A DNA stretch of 64,000 bases from Planctomycetota bacterium (GTDB lineage: Bacteria > Planctomycetota > Phycisphaerae > Phycisphaerales > Zrk34). Below are positions 41,050 through 50,338 of the stretch, in pieces (position 1 is the first letter of the stretch; each line of letters opens with the position of its first letter). Position numbers and translations under genes: made by a program. The stretch lies in the NCBI GenBank assembly GCA_016125255.1, contig WGMD01000006.1, positions 62,001-126,000 on the forward strand. The letters are read 5' to 3'. The notes below the pieces were generated by a model. It saw only the letters and a list, made by a program, of their open reading frames with translations. It was not told where the DNA came from and made no database searches.

Positions 41050-42264
41050 ATGCTCAAAGCTCACCGTTCCATCACCGCCCCGCATGGCTTCCGCGCCGCC
41101 GCCGGTCCCTTCGGCATCAAGGCCTCCGGCAAAAGCGATCTGTGCCTGATCGTCGCCGATGCCCCGTGCGCCGCCGCCGCCATGTTCACGCAAAACAAGA
41201 TTCCCTCCGAGCCCGTGCAGCTTGGCCGCAAGCACATGAAGGGCGGATCGCTGCAGGCGATCGTCATCAACTCCGGCTGCGCCAACGCCTCGACCGGCAA
41301 GCCGGGCCTCGAAGACGCGTTGACCATGTGCACCGCCGTCGCCAAGCATGTCGGATGCAAACCCCAGCAGGTGCTCGCCTGTTCGACGGGCATCATCGGC
41401 CGCCGTCTGCCGATGGACAAAATCAACAAAGGAATCGACACGCTCGTGGGCCGGCTCAATCGCGGGTCGCGCCCCGATGCCGACGCCGCCGCCGCGATCA
41501 TGACCACCGACCTCGTCGCCAAGCCCGCCCTCCGCAAGCTCGACCTCGGCGGCAAACCCGTCACGATCGGCGGCATCGCCAAGGGCTCGGGCATGATCGC
41601 GCCGAACATGGCGACCATGCTCGGCTTCATCACCACCGACGCCGCCATCTCCGTCCCGCTTCTCCGCGCCGCCCTCAAGGACGCCGTCAATGCCGACGCC
41701 TCCTTCAACCGCATCAGCGTCGACACCGACACGAGCCCGTCCGACACCGTCGCCGTGCTCGCCAGCGGGTTGGCCGGCCACGCGCCGATCAAGACGCGCG
41801 GCGCCGCCTACAGGAAATTCGCCGACGCCCTCGCCGACCTCTGCCGCGACCTGGCTTATCAGATCATCTCCGACGGCGAAGGCGTCACGCGCGTCATCCG
41901 TGTCAAAGTCGAAGCCGCCAAGTCCCCCGCCGATGCGCTCAAGGTCGCGCGCACCGTCGCCGACTCGCCGCTGGTCAAAACCGCCGTGCACGGCGGCGAC
42001 CCCAACTGGGGCCGGCTCACCGCCGCCGCCGGCCGCTCCGGCGCCGCCGTCGTCGCCAACAAACTCCGCGTCAACATCGGCGCGATCGAAGTCTACCGCG
42101 ACGGCCAGCCGACTTCCGCCGACCTGCACGCCCTCGGCCGACTCATGCGCCAGCCCGAAGTCGTCATCACGCTCGCCCTGGGCATGGGCAAATCCCGCTG
42201 CGAATTCCTCGGCTGCGACCTGAGCCGTGAATACATCACCATCAACGCCGATTATCACACGTGA
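41050..42264 (+). CDS. argJ: Bifunctional glutamate N-acetyltransferase / amino-acid acetyltransferase ArgJ
   Basis: A 404-residue arginine-biosynthesis enzyme that transfers the acetyl group from N-acetylornithine to glutamate. The self-cleavage and nucleophile site is 'APNMATML', with Thr189 as the nucleophile of the beta chain. 'DTDTSPSDTVAVLASG' and 'HGGDPNWGRL' are standard ArgJ segments. A TTG codon six bases upstream is also in frame, but ATG is favoured. It lies 17 bp after lptD and 34 bp before the SecA-like gene, so it may share a transcript although the functions differ. Confidence 0.95.
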   Translation: MLKAHRSITAPHGFRAAAGPFGIKASGKSDLCLIVADAPCAAAAMFTQNKIPSEPVQLGRKHMKGGSLQAIVINSGCANASTGKPGLEDALTMCTAVAKHVGCKPQQVLACSTGIIGRRLPMDKINKGIDTLVGRLNRGSRPDADAAAAIMTTDLVAKPALRKLDLGGKPVTIGGIAKGSGMIAPNMATMLGFITTDAAISVPLLRAALKDAVNADASFNRISVDTDTSPSDTVAVLASGLAGHAPIKTRGAAYRKFADALADLCRDLAYQIISDGEGVTRVIRVKVEAAKSPADALKVARTVADSPLVKTAVHGGDPNWGRLTAAAGRSGAAVVANKLRVNIGAIEVYRDGQPTSADLHALGRLMRQPEVVITLALGMGKSRCEFLGCDLSREYITINADYHT

Positions 42265-42298
42265 TGACGCCTATGCTTTGGGCTCGTGAGGCCCGCGC

Positions 42299-44182
42299 AT
42301 GAGCATGTATCCCGTCAAGAGCATCGTCATCCAGAAATGGGGTCCGCTCCCGCGCTATCGCCATAGTCTGCCCGGCCGCCGCATCGCGCTGGCCGGTTGC
42401 CGTCGACTCGCCCGCAAGCTCATCGCAGAGGCCCACGCCCTCAAATCGCTGGGCGATCACGAACTGCTCTCGCGATCGCAACTGCACTACGCCCGGCCGA
42501 TCAAGACGCGGGACGTGGATGCCGACTGCTCCAACTTCCCGCTCGTGCTGGAGGCGATCCGCCGGCAGACGACGTTCCGCCTGCACGTCAATCAGGTCGT
42601 CGCAGCCATCGCGATGCGGCGGGGATGGATGATCGAACTGGCGACCGGCGAAGGCAAGACGCTCGCCGCCCTGCTCACCGCCTGCTCCTACGCCCTCGAT
42701 CATTTCCCCGTGCATGTGTTCACCGCCAATGAATACCTCGCCGAGCGCGACAGCGAACTGGGCGCACAGGTTGCCGAACGCATGGGCCTCACCGCGGCGT
42801 TCCTTGATCCCAAGGCCGACCCTGAAGCGAAGAAGAAGCTCTACCGCAAGTCGATGCTTTACTCGACGCTGCACGAAGTCGCCTTCGACTGGCTGCGCGA
42901 CCGCATCGCCATCTCGCGCCACGGCGCCATGCCTTCGATGCCCCGCCTGCGCGTCGCGCTCGTCGACGAAGCGGACATGGTGATGATCGACGAGGCCCGC
43001 ACGCCGATGCTGCTGTCCGAGTCCGTCGCCGGCGCGGCCAGCCGCACGCCGCTGTTCAAGTGGGCCTACGAAGTCACCGCCCCGCTCCGCCCCGAAATCG
43101 ACTTTGACATCCTCGGCCCCGGCCAGGTCGCGCTCACCCCCGAAGGCCGCCGCCTCATCACGCGCGACCTATCCACCGAGCAGGCCATCACCGCCGAAGC
43201 CGCCGTCCTCGCCGCCCTACGGGCGCGACTCTTTTTCCGCCGCAACGTCAACTACATCGTCGACGAGGAGAACGAAGAGATCGTCATCGTCGACGAAAAG
43301 ACCGGCCGCCGCATGCCCGGGCGCCGGTGGTCTGACGGACTATACGAAGCGATCACGCTGCGCGAAGGCCTGCCGCTCGACGGCCCGACGCGCCATCTTG
43401 CGCAGGTCACCGTGCAGCAGTTTCTATGGCAGTACGAACGTCTGTGCGGTTGCAGCGGCACGATGTTCAACGCCGCGCGGGAGATTTACTGCGTGTACGG
43501 ACAGCGGACGATGCCGGTGCCGACGCATCAGAAGTGCCGGCGCGTCGGCTGGCCGACGATCGTGTACACCACGCCGATCGAGCAGTTCCGCGCCGCCGCC
43601 GAGGAAATCCGCAAGGTGCGCGACGCCGGTCGATCCGTGCTCGTGGGCACGACGCACATCGCCACCAGTCAGCGCCTCTCCGCACTGCTCGACGAAATGA
43701 ATATCGAGCATCACGTGCTCAACGCATTTTCCGACAAGGACGAATCGGAGATCATCGCGCGTGCCGGTCAACCGGGCGCTGTGACGATCGCCACGAACAT
43801 GGCCGGTCGCGGCACGGACATCAAGCTCGACCCAGCCGTGCGCGAAGCCGGCGGATTGCATGTCGTCAGTCTCCAGCGTCACGAATCGGCCCGCGTCGAT
43901 CGCCAGCTCGTCGGTCGATGCGCCCGGCAAGGCGATCCCGGGTCGTTTCAGTTCATCCTCTGCCTTCAGGACCCGCTGCTCAAGGACCACGCCCCGGACA
44001 AGCGTCTCCGCCGCCGCCCGCGCCGCCGCCGCTTCGGCGAGCCGCTGCGCGACTGGCGGCTCTACTGGCTCTGGACCCTCACGCAGAAAGAGGTCGAGGC
44101 CTCGCACCGCGACGCCCGCGTGCAGCTCATCCTCCAGCAGAACGAGCTTGAAAAGATGCTCGGCAAGCCGGATTACTTCTGA
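42299..44182 (+). CDS. Short SecA-like preprotein translocase ATPase
   Basis: A 627-residue SecA paralogue. The two-lobed DEAD-motor is complete: 'ELATGEGKTL' (Walker A, about 113-122), 'VDEADMVMIDEARTP' (about 222-236), 'GTTHIATSQRLS', 'TNMAGRGTDIKL', and 'HESARVDRQLVGRCARQGDPGSFQF'. A preprotein cross-linking domain (about 237-380) is also visible. The C-terminal helical wing/scaffold domains and the zinc-binding tail of housekeeping SecA (about 900 residues) are mostly missing: the protein ends about 65 residues after motif VI, with an Arg-rich 'RLRRRPRRRRFG' patch. It is probably an accessory export ATPase rather than the main SecA. Confidence 0.9.
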   Translation: MSMYPVKSIVIQKWGPLPRYRHSLPGRRIALAGCRRLARKLIAEAHALKSLGDHELLSRSQLHYARPIKTRDVDADCSNFPLVLEAIRRQTTFRLHVNQVVAAIAMRRGWMIELATGEGKTLAALLTACSYALDHFPVHVFTANEYLAERDSELGAQVAERMGLTAAFLDPKADPEAKKKLYRKSMLYSTLHEVAFDWLRDRIAISRHGAMPSMPRLRVALVDEADMVMIDEARTPMLLSESVAGAASRTPLFKWAYEVTAPLRPEIDFDILGPGQVALTPEGRRLITRDLSTEQAITAEAAVLAALRARLFFRRNVNYIVDEENEEIVIVDEKTGRRMPGRRWSDGLYEAITLREGLPLDGPTRHLAQVTVQQFLWQYERLCGCSGTMFNAAREIYCVYGQRTMPVPTHQKCRRVGWPTIVYTTPIEQFRAAAEEIRKVRDAGRSVLVGTTHIATSQRLSALLDEMNIEHHVLNAFSDKDESEIIARAGQPGAVTIATNMAGRGTDIKLDPAVREAGGLHVVSLQRHESARVDRQLVGRCARQGDPGSFQFILCLQDPLLKDHAPDKRLRRRPRRRRFGEPLRDWRLYWLWTLTQKEVEASHRDARVQLILQQNELEKMLGKPDYF

Positions 44183-44206
44183 GCCCGGCCGCCATATCAT
44201 GTGCGG

Positions 44207-45394
44207 ATGACCACGACCGCCTACCTCGACTCCAACGCCACAAGTCGTCCCGCTCCCGAAGTTGTCGAAGCGATGCTCGTCATGTTGCGCGACGAGTGGG
44301 CGAACCCCTCGAGCGTGCACCGCTTCGGTCAGCAGGCGCGACAGCGTGTCGAACTCGCCCGCGAGCAGGTCTGCCGGCTCATCAACTGCCGACCCCGCGA
44401 ACTCGTCTTCACCAGCGGCGCCACCGAGTCCAACAACCTCGCCATCCGCGGCATGCTCGCGGCAAGACCCAACCGCCGCACCGTCATCACCACGCGACTC
44501 GAACATTCCGCCGTGCGACAGCCGTGCGCCCGGCTCGCCGAGATTGACGGCTACAACGTCATCTATCTGCCCGTCGACATCGACGGCCTCGTCGACCTGA
44601 ACGCGCTCGATGAGCATCTGCGCAGCAACGCAAACGACGTGGCGCTGGTGGCGATTCACTGGATCAATAACGAAACCGGCACGATTCAACCCATCGAGCG
44701 CATCGGCGAGTTGTGCGCTCAGCACGGCGTGCCGTTCTTCTCGGATGCGACGCAGGCCATCGGCAAAGTGCCTTGCGATCTGGCGAAACTGCCCTTCGCC
44801 GCCATGAGCTTCGCCGGTCATAAATTCCACGGCCCCAAGGGCTCCGGCGGCCTGTTCATCCGACGCGGCACCGGACTCGTTCCGCAAACCCTCGGCGGAC
44901 CGCACGAACGCGAACGACGCGGCGGCACCGAGAACACGCCCGGCATCGTCGGCCTCGGCGTGGCGTGCGAACTGGCTCAGCAGTTTCTCGCCTCCGACGG
45001 CCCGGTCGTCGGCAAGGCCCGTCGAGATCGACTCGAACGTGCGATTCTAGACGAAGTCCCCGGCAGCGTGCTCAACTCGGCCGGCGCGCCGCGACTTTGG
45101 AACACGACGAACATCGGATTCCCCCCGCTCGAGTCGGAGGCGATTCTCGTGCTGCTCAGCGAGCGCGGCATCTGCGCCGCGGCAGGCGCGGCCTGTTCCA
45201 GCGGATCGCTCGAACCCTCGCCGGTGCTGCTCGCACAGGGCATCGAGGAAGCCGTCGCACATGGGTCCATCCGCCTGAGTCTTTCGCGCTACACGACCGA
45301 TGAGGAAATCGACTATGCCATCGCCACGGTGCCGCGGGCCATCGAGCGATTGCGAGCTTCCATGCCCGCTGACAAAGGCAAGGTACGAGCATGA
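44207..45394 (+). CDS. Cysteine desulfurase (NifS/IscS-like)
   Basis: A 395-residue PLP enzyme of aminotransferase class V. The cofactor lysine is Lys206 in 'SFAGHKFHGPKG'; the persulfide cysteine is Cys330 in 'GAACSSGSLEPS'. 'YLDSNATSRPAPEV' is the usual start, with Ser-Asn in place of Asn-Asn/His. It releases sulfur from cysteine for Fe-S clusters or other sulfur compounds. A GTG two codons upstream is an alternative start. The stop overlaps the start of the HlyD-like gene (ATGA), tying it to the export-like set rather than to isc/suf genes, none of which are nearby. Confidence 0.93.
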   Translation: MTTTAYLDSNATSRPAPEVVEAMLVMLRDEWANPSSVHRFGQQARQRVELAREQVCRLINCRPRELVFTSGATESNNLAIRGMLAARPNRRTVITTRLEHSAVRQPCARLAEIDGYNVIYLPVDIDGLVDLNALDEHLRSNANDVALVAIHWINNETGTIQPIERIGELCAQHGVPFFSDATQAIGKVPCDLAKLPFAAMSFAGHKFHGPKGSGGLFIRRGTGLVPQTLGGPHERERRGGTENTPGIVGLGVACELAQQFLASDGPVVGKARRDRLERAILDEVPGSVLNSAGAPRLWNTTNIGFPPLESEAILVLLSERGICAAAGAACSSGSLEPSPVLLAQGIEEAVAHGSIRLSLSRYTTDEEIDYAIATVPRAIERLRASMPADKGKVRA

Positions 45395-46863
45395 TGCGAC
45401 GGATCGGCACGCTGATGTGGGTCATGGCGATCAGCGCCGCGGCGATCGGAGCCGAGGCGGGGACCGGCGCGGACGCCAAGCCCGAGTCGCCCTGGAAGCA
45501 GATCAATCCCGCGCCGTTCAAGGTCACGGCCGACCTCGCCGGCAACTATGAATCAACGGAGATGTGGCCGGTCGGCGTGCATCTTGATGAGTGGAACACG
45601 ACGACCCTTCACGTCGTGACCGGCATCCCGCAGGGCACGGCCGTCCATAAAGGCGACAACCTCATCCGTTTCGACACGACCGACCTGGACCGGATCATCA
45701 CCGACACGAAGATGAACCAGCAGGTCACGTCTGCGAACATCGCGGCGCTCAGGGAGGATGTGCGCTTAAGCGAGATTTCCCTGCCGCTGGAGCAGAAAGG
45801 CGCGAAGGATGATCTGGATCGCGCGAAGGCCGACTACGCCAGTTACCTGAAAGTCGACCGCGCGGCGACGCAGCGCGAGGCGGAGCAGAACCTCAAGCAG
45901 GCCCAGCACACGCTCGCCTACGCGCAGGAAGAACTGAATCAGCTCAAGAAGATGTACGATGCGGACGACCTGACCGAAGAGACGGAGGAGATCATCCTCA
46001 AACGACAGCAGTGGGCGGTCGAGGCAGCGAGTTTCGGACTCGACCGGGTGGCGCTTCAGACCGAGCGCACGCTCAATGTCATCCTTCCCCGGCGCGATGA
46101 GGATTGGAAGGATCGGCTCAAGGATACGGAAGTCGCGCTGGACCGGTCGCAGACGCTTTCGCCGCTGACGCTTTCGCAGAAGAAGATCACGCTCGCCAAG
46201 ATGCAGCAGGACTACGATCGGTCCGTCGCGGTGCTCGAGCGGCTGATGCGCGACCGGGCAAATCTGTACGTCAATGCGCCGGCGGACGGCGTCGTGTATT
46301 ACGGGCGCTATGAAGCCGGCGGATGGAAGGACGCGGCGGCGGTGGCGGCGAACATGCGGCTCGACGGCGGGTTCCGCCCCAATGTCACGCTCGTCACGAT
46401 CGTCGACAATCAGAAACTGCGCGTGCATGCCTCGGCGCCGGAGAAGATGCTCTATCGCGTTTCGCCGAAGATGATCGGCTGGGCGACGCCGGCGGGACTG
46501 CCCGATGCGGCGCAGCGCGTGACGGTCGAATCGGTCGACCCGGTAAGCGTCACGCCCGGGCAGTACGAGGTGACGCTCAAGCTCGAAGGCCCCGCGCCGA
46601 TGGTCAACGCGAGCATGACGTGCAATATCCGTCTGACGAGCTTTTCCGATGACAAGGCGCTGACGGTGCCGCTGTCGGCGTTGAATCTCGACGACCCCTT
46701 GAGCCCCCGGCTTCAGGTGCGCGGCGAGAAGGACAGCGTGATCACCCGACCGGTGAAGATCGGCTGGCGCACGGACACGCAGGCGCAGATCGTCGAGGGC
46801 CTCAAGGCGGGCGAATGGGTCCGCACCCGGTTCGACGCGGCCGCCAAAGAGAACGCCGGCTGA
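45391..46863 (+). CDS. HlyD-like periplasmic adaptor protein
   Basis: A 490-residue protein with a signal peptide (about 1-21), a split lipoyl/biotinyl-type domain ('IPQGTAVHKGDNLIRFDTTDLD' near 80 and 'YVNAPADGVVYYGRYEAGGW' near 303), a long predicted coiled-coil hairpin between (about 105-300), and a beta-barrel plus membrane-proximal region after 325. This is the RND/MFP adaptor layout used to connect inner- and outer-membrane export parts. No inner-membrane pump gene follows it, which is unusual. It is coupled by overlaps to the genes before (ATGA) and after (TGATG). Confidence 0.85.
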   Translation: MMRRIGTLMWVMAISAAAIGAEAGTGADAKPESPWKQINPAPFKVTADLAGNYESTEMWPVGVHLDEWNTTTLHVVTGIPQGTAVHKGDNLIRFDTTDLDRIITDTKMNQQVTSANIAALREDVRLSEISLPLEQKGAKDDLDRAKADYASYLKVDRAATQREAEQNLKQAQHTLAYAQEELNQLKKMYDADDLTEETEEIILKRQQWAVEAASFGLDRVALQTERTLNVILPRRDEDWKDRLKDTEVALDRSQTLSPLTLSQKKITLAKMQQDYDRSVAVLERLMRDRANLYVNAPADGVVYYGRYEAGGWKDAAAVAANMRLDGGFRPNVTLVTIVDNQKLRVHASAPEKMLYRVSPKMIGWATPAGLPDAAQRVTVESVDPVSVTPGQYEVTLKLEGPAPMVNASMTCNIRLTSFSDDKALTVPLSALNLDDPLSPRLQVRGEKDSVITRPVKIGWRTDTQAQIVEGLKAGEWVRTRFDAAAKENAG

Positions 46864-48050
46864 TGCGAGCACGTGCCTTCATTGCGATCTGCGCGGCGGC
46901 AATCTTCGCCGGCTGCGCGACGACGAAGCCGCTGCCAAAACCCGCGGCGATCGATCCGCCCCCGCCCAGCGAGATTCACGCGGCGATCGACCGCGGCGTG
47001 ACGTTCCTGCTCGACACGCAGAACAAGGACGGCTCATGGGGCACGCCGACGAAGACGAAGGAACTCAACATCTATGCGCCGATTCCGGGGGCGCATCAGG
47101 CGTTTCGCGCGGCGGTGACGAGCATGTGCATCAGCGCCCTGATCGATACGGGCAAGGCGCACGAACCGGCCGTCGCCGCGGCGCTGGATCGGGCGGAGGC
47201 GTGGCTGTTCAAAGAACTGCCGCACGTCAAACGCGCCAACACGATGGCGCTCTACAACAACTGGACTCACACGTACTCGATTCAGGCGTTGGTCCGGCTT
47301 CGCACGCTCAAACCCGACGATGCAAGCCGGCGACAGATCATCGATGATCTCGTCGCGTCGCAGATCGATCGGCTGACGCGCTATGAGTATGTCGATGGCG
47401 GATGGGGCTACTACGACTTTTATCAGGAGACGCAGCGGCCTGGCAGCCCGTCGGACAGTTTCGTGACGGCGGCGGTCATGGTCGCGCTGCGCGAAGCGCA
47501 GGACGCCGGCTACACGATCCCCCCCCGCCTCATCGAGCGCGGGCTCGGCTCGATCGAACACCAGCGTAAACCCGACAACACGTATCTTTACAGCGGGAAT
47601 TTCGACAATTATCCGATGCGGCCCATCAACCGTCCGCCGGGTTCGCTGGGACGGTCGCAGGCGTGCAACGCGGCGCTGCGGCTTTGGGGCGATACGTCGA
47701 TCACCGATGACATCCTCAAGACCTGGCTCGACCGCCTGTTCGCCCGTAACGGCTGGCTCTCCAACGGCCGCAAGCGCCCGGTGCCGCACGAAGCGCCTTT
47801 CCAGGTGGCGGGTTACTTTTTCTACTTCGGACACTACTACGCGGGCTTCTGCATCGACGCCCTGCCGCCGACGCAGCGGCCGTTCTATCAGGATCACCTG
47901 GCCCGCGTGCTGCTGACGCTTCAGGAAAAGGACGGCTCATGGTGGGACTTCCCGTTCTACAACTATCACCAGCAGTACGGCACCGCCTTCGCGCTGATGA
48001 CGCTGACGCGCTGCGAGCACGACACAGGTGTGCCGGTGGCGAGCAAATAG
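46863..48050 (+). CDS. Prenyltransferase/squalene-cyclase-repeat (QW-like) lipoprotein
   Basis: A 395-residue lipoprotein (lipobox IFAGC, Cys18). It contains alpha/alpha-barrel repeats of the squalene-cyclase / prenyltransferase superfamily, with 'GVTFLLDTQNKDGSWG' near residue 48 and 'LLTLQEKDGSWWDFPFY' near 360. The catalytic DXDD/DXDDTA motif of real cyclases is absent, so it is more likely a structural or binding protein on the envelope. It starts within the stop of the adaptor gene and ends two bases before the PQQ-type gene. Confidence 0.83.
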   Translation: MRARAFIAICAAAIFAGCATTKPLPKPAAIDPPPPSEIHAAIDRGVTFLLDTQNKDGSWGTPTKTKELNIYAPIPGAHQAFRAAVTSMCISALIDTGKAHEPAVAAALDRAEAWLFKELPHVKRANTMALYNNWTHTYSIQALVRLRTLKPDDASRRQIIDDLVASQIDRLTRYEYVDGGWGYYDFYQETQRPGSPSDSFVTAAVMVALREAQDAGYTIPPRLIERGLGSIEHQRKPDNTYLYSGNFDNYPMRPINRPPGSLGRSQACNAALRLWGDTSITDDILKTWLDRLFARNGWLSNGRKRPVPHEAPFQVAGYFFYFGHYYAGFCIDALPPTQRPFYQDHLARVLLTLQEKDGSWWDFPFYNYHQQYGTAFALMTLTRCEHDTGVPVASK

Positions 48051-48052
48051 CC

Positions 48053-49309
48053 ATGCAACGACATGTGCGATTCATACTGATCGCGGGATTGATGTGGGTC
48101 ACGAGCGTCCATGCGGACGACTGGCCGGCGTGGCGCGGCGTGCGGGGGGACGGGGTCAGTTACGAGCGCGGACTACCCATCGAATGGGACGGGGCCAGGA
48201 ATGTGATCTGGAAGACGGCGATGCCGGGGCCGGGAAATTCGTCGCCGATCGTGTGGAAGGATCGCGTTTTCATCACGACCGCGTTGGACAAGGGCAAGCG
48301 CCGGGCGGTGGTGTGTCTGGATCGCGCGACTGGCAAGACGATCTGGATCAGCTCCATCGATTTCGCCGGCGACGAGCCGACGCACGATGACAATCCGTAT
48401 TGCTCGGCGACGCCGACGACGGACGGCGATGCGGTGTACGCATGGTTCGGGTCGGCGGGGATGATCGCGTACGACATGAACGGTCAGGAGCTTTGGCGTC
48501 GCGACCTCGGGCCGGTGCGGCATCAATGGGGCAATGCATCGAGCCCGGTGCTGCTTGAGGACATGGTGATCGTGCACGTGGGCCCGAGCGTCAAGCCGTT
48601 CATGATCGCGCTCAACAAGCGGACGGGGCAGACGATCTGGGAGCACGCGTTGCCGGAAGAAGCTTGCAAGGACGAGAAGGAGTACAAGGGGTCGTGGTCC
48701 ACGCCGATGATCGTCGAGCACGACGATCAGAAGGAAATGATCATGTCGTTGCCGGGTTGGGTCATGGGGTTCAACCCGTATTCGGGTCAGGAGTACTGGC
48801 GCTGCGGCGGGCTGAGCGATCTGGTGTACACCTCGCCGCTCGTCAATGACAAGTACGTCATCGCCATGAGCGGCTTCACCGGCCCGGCGATCGGGCTGCG
48901 CCGCCCCGGCGCCGAGGCGCGCGGCGACATCACGGCGACGCATCGACTTTGGCGCGTCGAGAAAAACGCACAACGCGTCGGTACCGGCGTGCTGCTCGAC
49001 AGCAACGTGTTCATGCTCGACGACCCGGGCATCGCGCGCTGCATCGACGCGGCGAGCGGGAACGTCATCTGGGAGCAGCGGGTCGGCGCATCGTCATGGG
49101 GCTCGATGCTGCTGGGGCTGCATCGGCTTTATGTGACCGACCAGATGGGCGTGACGCATGTGCTCGTGCCGAGTCGCGAATTTAACGAAGTGGCGAAAAA
49201 TCCGCTCGGCGACAAGGAGCGCACCCGCGCCACACCGGCGTTCAGCGATGGTCAGATCTTCATCCGCACGTACGAAAATCTTTACTGCATCGGCACGCGG
49301 CGGGAATAG
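48053..49309 (+). CDS. Secreted PQQ-type beta-propeller repeat protein
   Basis: A 418-residue protein with a signal peptide (about 1-20) and an outer-membrane-assembly-BamB-like or PQQ-dehydrogenase-like propeller. Blade motifs include 'CLDRATGKTIWISSIDF', 'ALNKRTGQTIWEHALP' and 'CIDAASGNVIWEQRVG'. The opening 'DDWPAWRGVRGDGVS' is typical of planctomycete PQQ-like proteins. No quinone-binding catalytic residues can be assigned, so a scaffold role is as likely as a dehydrogenase. It begins 2 bp after the QW-repeat lipoprotein and ends the run. Confidence 0.88.
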   Translation: MQRHVRFILIAGLMWVTSVHADDWPAWRGVRGDGVSYERGLPIEWDGARNVIWKTAMPGPGNSSPIVWKDRVFITTALDKGKRRAVVCLDRATGKTIWISSIDFAGDEPTHDDNPYCSATPTTDGDAVYAWFGSAGMIAYDMNGQELWRRDLGPVRHQWGNASSPVLLEDMVIVHVGPSVKPFMIALNKRTGQTIWEHALPEEACKDEKEYKGSWSTPMIVEHDDQKEMIMSLPGWVMGFNPYSGQEYWRCGGLSDLVYTSPLVNDKYVIAMSGFTGPAIGLRRPGAEARGDITATHRLWRVEKNAQRVGTGVLLDSNVFMLDDPGIARCIDAASGNVIWEQRVGASSWGSMLLGLHRLYVTDQMGVTHVLVPSREFNEVAKNPLGDKERTRATPAFSDGQIFIRTYENLYCIGTRRE

Positions 49310-49340
49310 CGAATTCAACATGAGTAAGCCGGGAATTTTG

Positions 49341-49435
49341 CCACGAAGGCGCGAAGACGCGAAGGAAGGCAAAAGCGGCGAAAGGCATTGCAAATCCCTG
49401 CTTCTGTCTTACTTCGCGTCTTCGCGCCTTCATGG
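49341..49435. repeat. Long inverted repeat between convergent genes
   Basis: Two 24-bp arms (49341-49364 and 49412-49435) pair at 23 of 24 positions; they contain the periodic CGAAGGCGCGAAGACGCGAAG. A 17-bp part of the left arm recurs at 63556-63572. It lies between the end of the PQQ-type gene and the end of the SDR gene, so it may act as a bidirectional terminator or be a mobile palindromic repeat. Confidence 0.75.
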
Positions 49436-49492
49436 CTGACCGTCTTTTCAGTTTTGTGCCCTGGCGCTACGTCGTTCCCAAAACACGTGTCC

Positions 49493-50338
49493 TCATTCCG
49501 CGGCGAGCGGGTCGCGCGGGGTTTCGGGCGACGGCGGGATCGGGCGGCTGTTGGCGGTGACGATCTGGTGGGCGAGTTTGGTGGAGCAGAGCTTGATGAC
49601 GTCCAGCGCGCGGTAGTGACCGGGGACGACGACTTCGAGTTTCGGCCGATCGATCGTGCGGAGGATCGCGCGGGCGACGCGGTCGGGGGTGATGGCGTGG
49701 CGCAACGCCTGCGGGGCGAGGGCGGCGTAGCTGGGCTTGTCGAAAAAGGCGGTGTCGACAATACCCGGCAAGACCACCGAAAACCGCAGCGGCGTCCGGG
49801 CATGCTCGCCGGCAAGACTCTGCGTCAGCGCGACGACCGCCGCCTTCGCGGCGGCGTACCCGGCGTGTCCCCACGGCCCCATGCGCGCCGCGATCGAGGC
49901 GAGATTGATGATGTGCCCGCCGCCGTGATCGAGCATCGCCTGCCGCACGCTGTGAATGCACCAGAGCGTGCCGAAGTAGTTGACGCGCATGAGCCGATCG
50001 TGATCATCAAGGGTCATATCGGCGAAGGCCTGATACTGGCCGTACCCCGCGGCGTTGACAAGCACGCGCGGCGGGCCGTGTCGGTCGATGATCTGAGCGA
50101 AGCGCGTCTGCACCATCTGCCGCTGCGACACATCGAGCGGATAGGCGAAGCTGGGGGCATGCGCGACAAGCTCGCGCGCCACGGGCGCGAGCCGATCGTC
50201 CCGCCGGGCCAGAAGCACGGTCGTGTATCCGCGCCGGGCGAGGGCCTGTGCGGTCGCGCGGCCGATACCGCTGGAGGCGCCGGTGATGACGGCCAGCGGG
50301 GCGGTCGCGTTGTGTTGTGCGTTCGTGACTGGGTACAT
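49493..50338 (-). CDS. Short-chain dehydrogenase/reductase (SDR)
   Basis: A 281-residue classical SDR with the NAD(P)-binding motif 'TGASSGIGRA' (about 19-28) and catalytic 'NLASIAARM' Ser plus 'YAAAK' Tyr/Lys. The 'LLARRDDRL' segment after beta-2 favours NADP(H). Substrate unknown. Its ATG overlaps the yggS-like stop (ATGA), so the two are co-transcribed. The downstream palindrome marks the end of the unit. Confidence 0.92.
   Translation of the reverse strand: MYPVTNAQHNATAPLAVITGASSGIGRATAQALARRGYTTVLLARRDDRLAPVARELVAHAPSFAYPLDVSQRQMVQTRFAQIIDRHGPPRVLVNAAGYGQYQAFADMTLDDHDRLMRVNYFGTLWCIHSVRQAMLDHGGGHIINLASIAARMGPWGHAGYAAAKAAVVALTQSLAGEHARTPLRFSVVLPGIVDTAFFDKPSYAALAPQALRHAITPDRVARAILRTIDRPKLEVVVPGHYRALDVIKLCSTKLAHQIVTANSRPIPPSPETPRDPLAAE

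Noticed and set aside
49341-49435. CRISPR-like reading of the CGAAG-rich repeats
   Set aside because: Only two inverted arms, no regular direct repeats with spacers and no cas genes.
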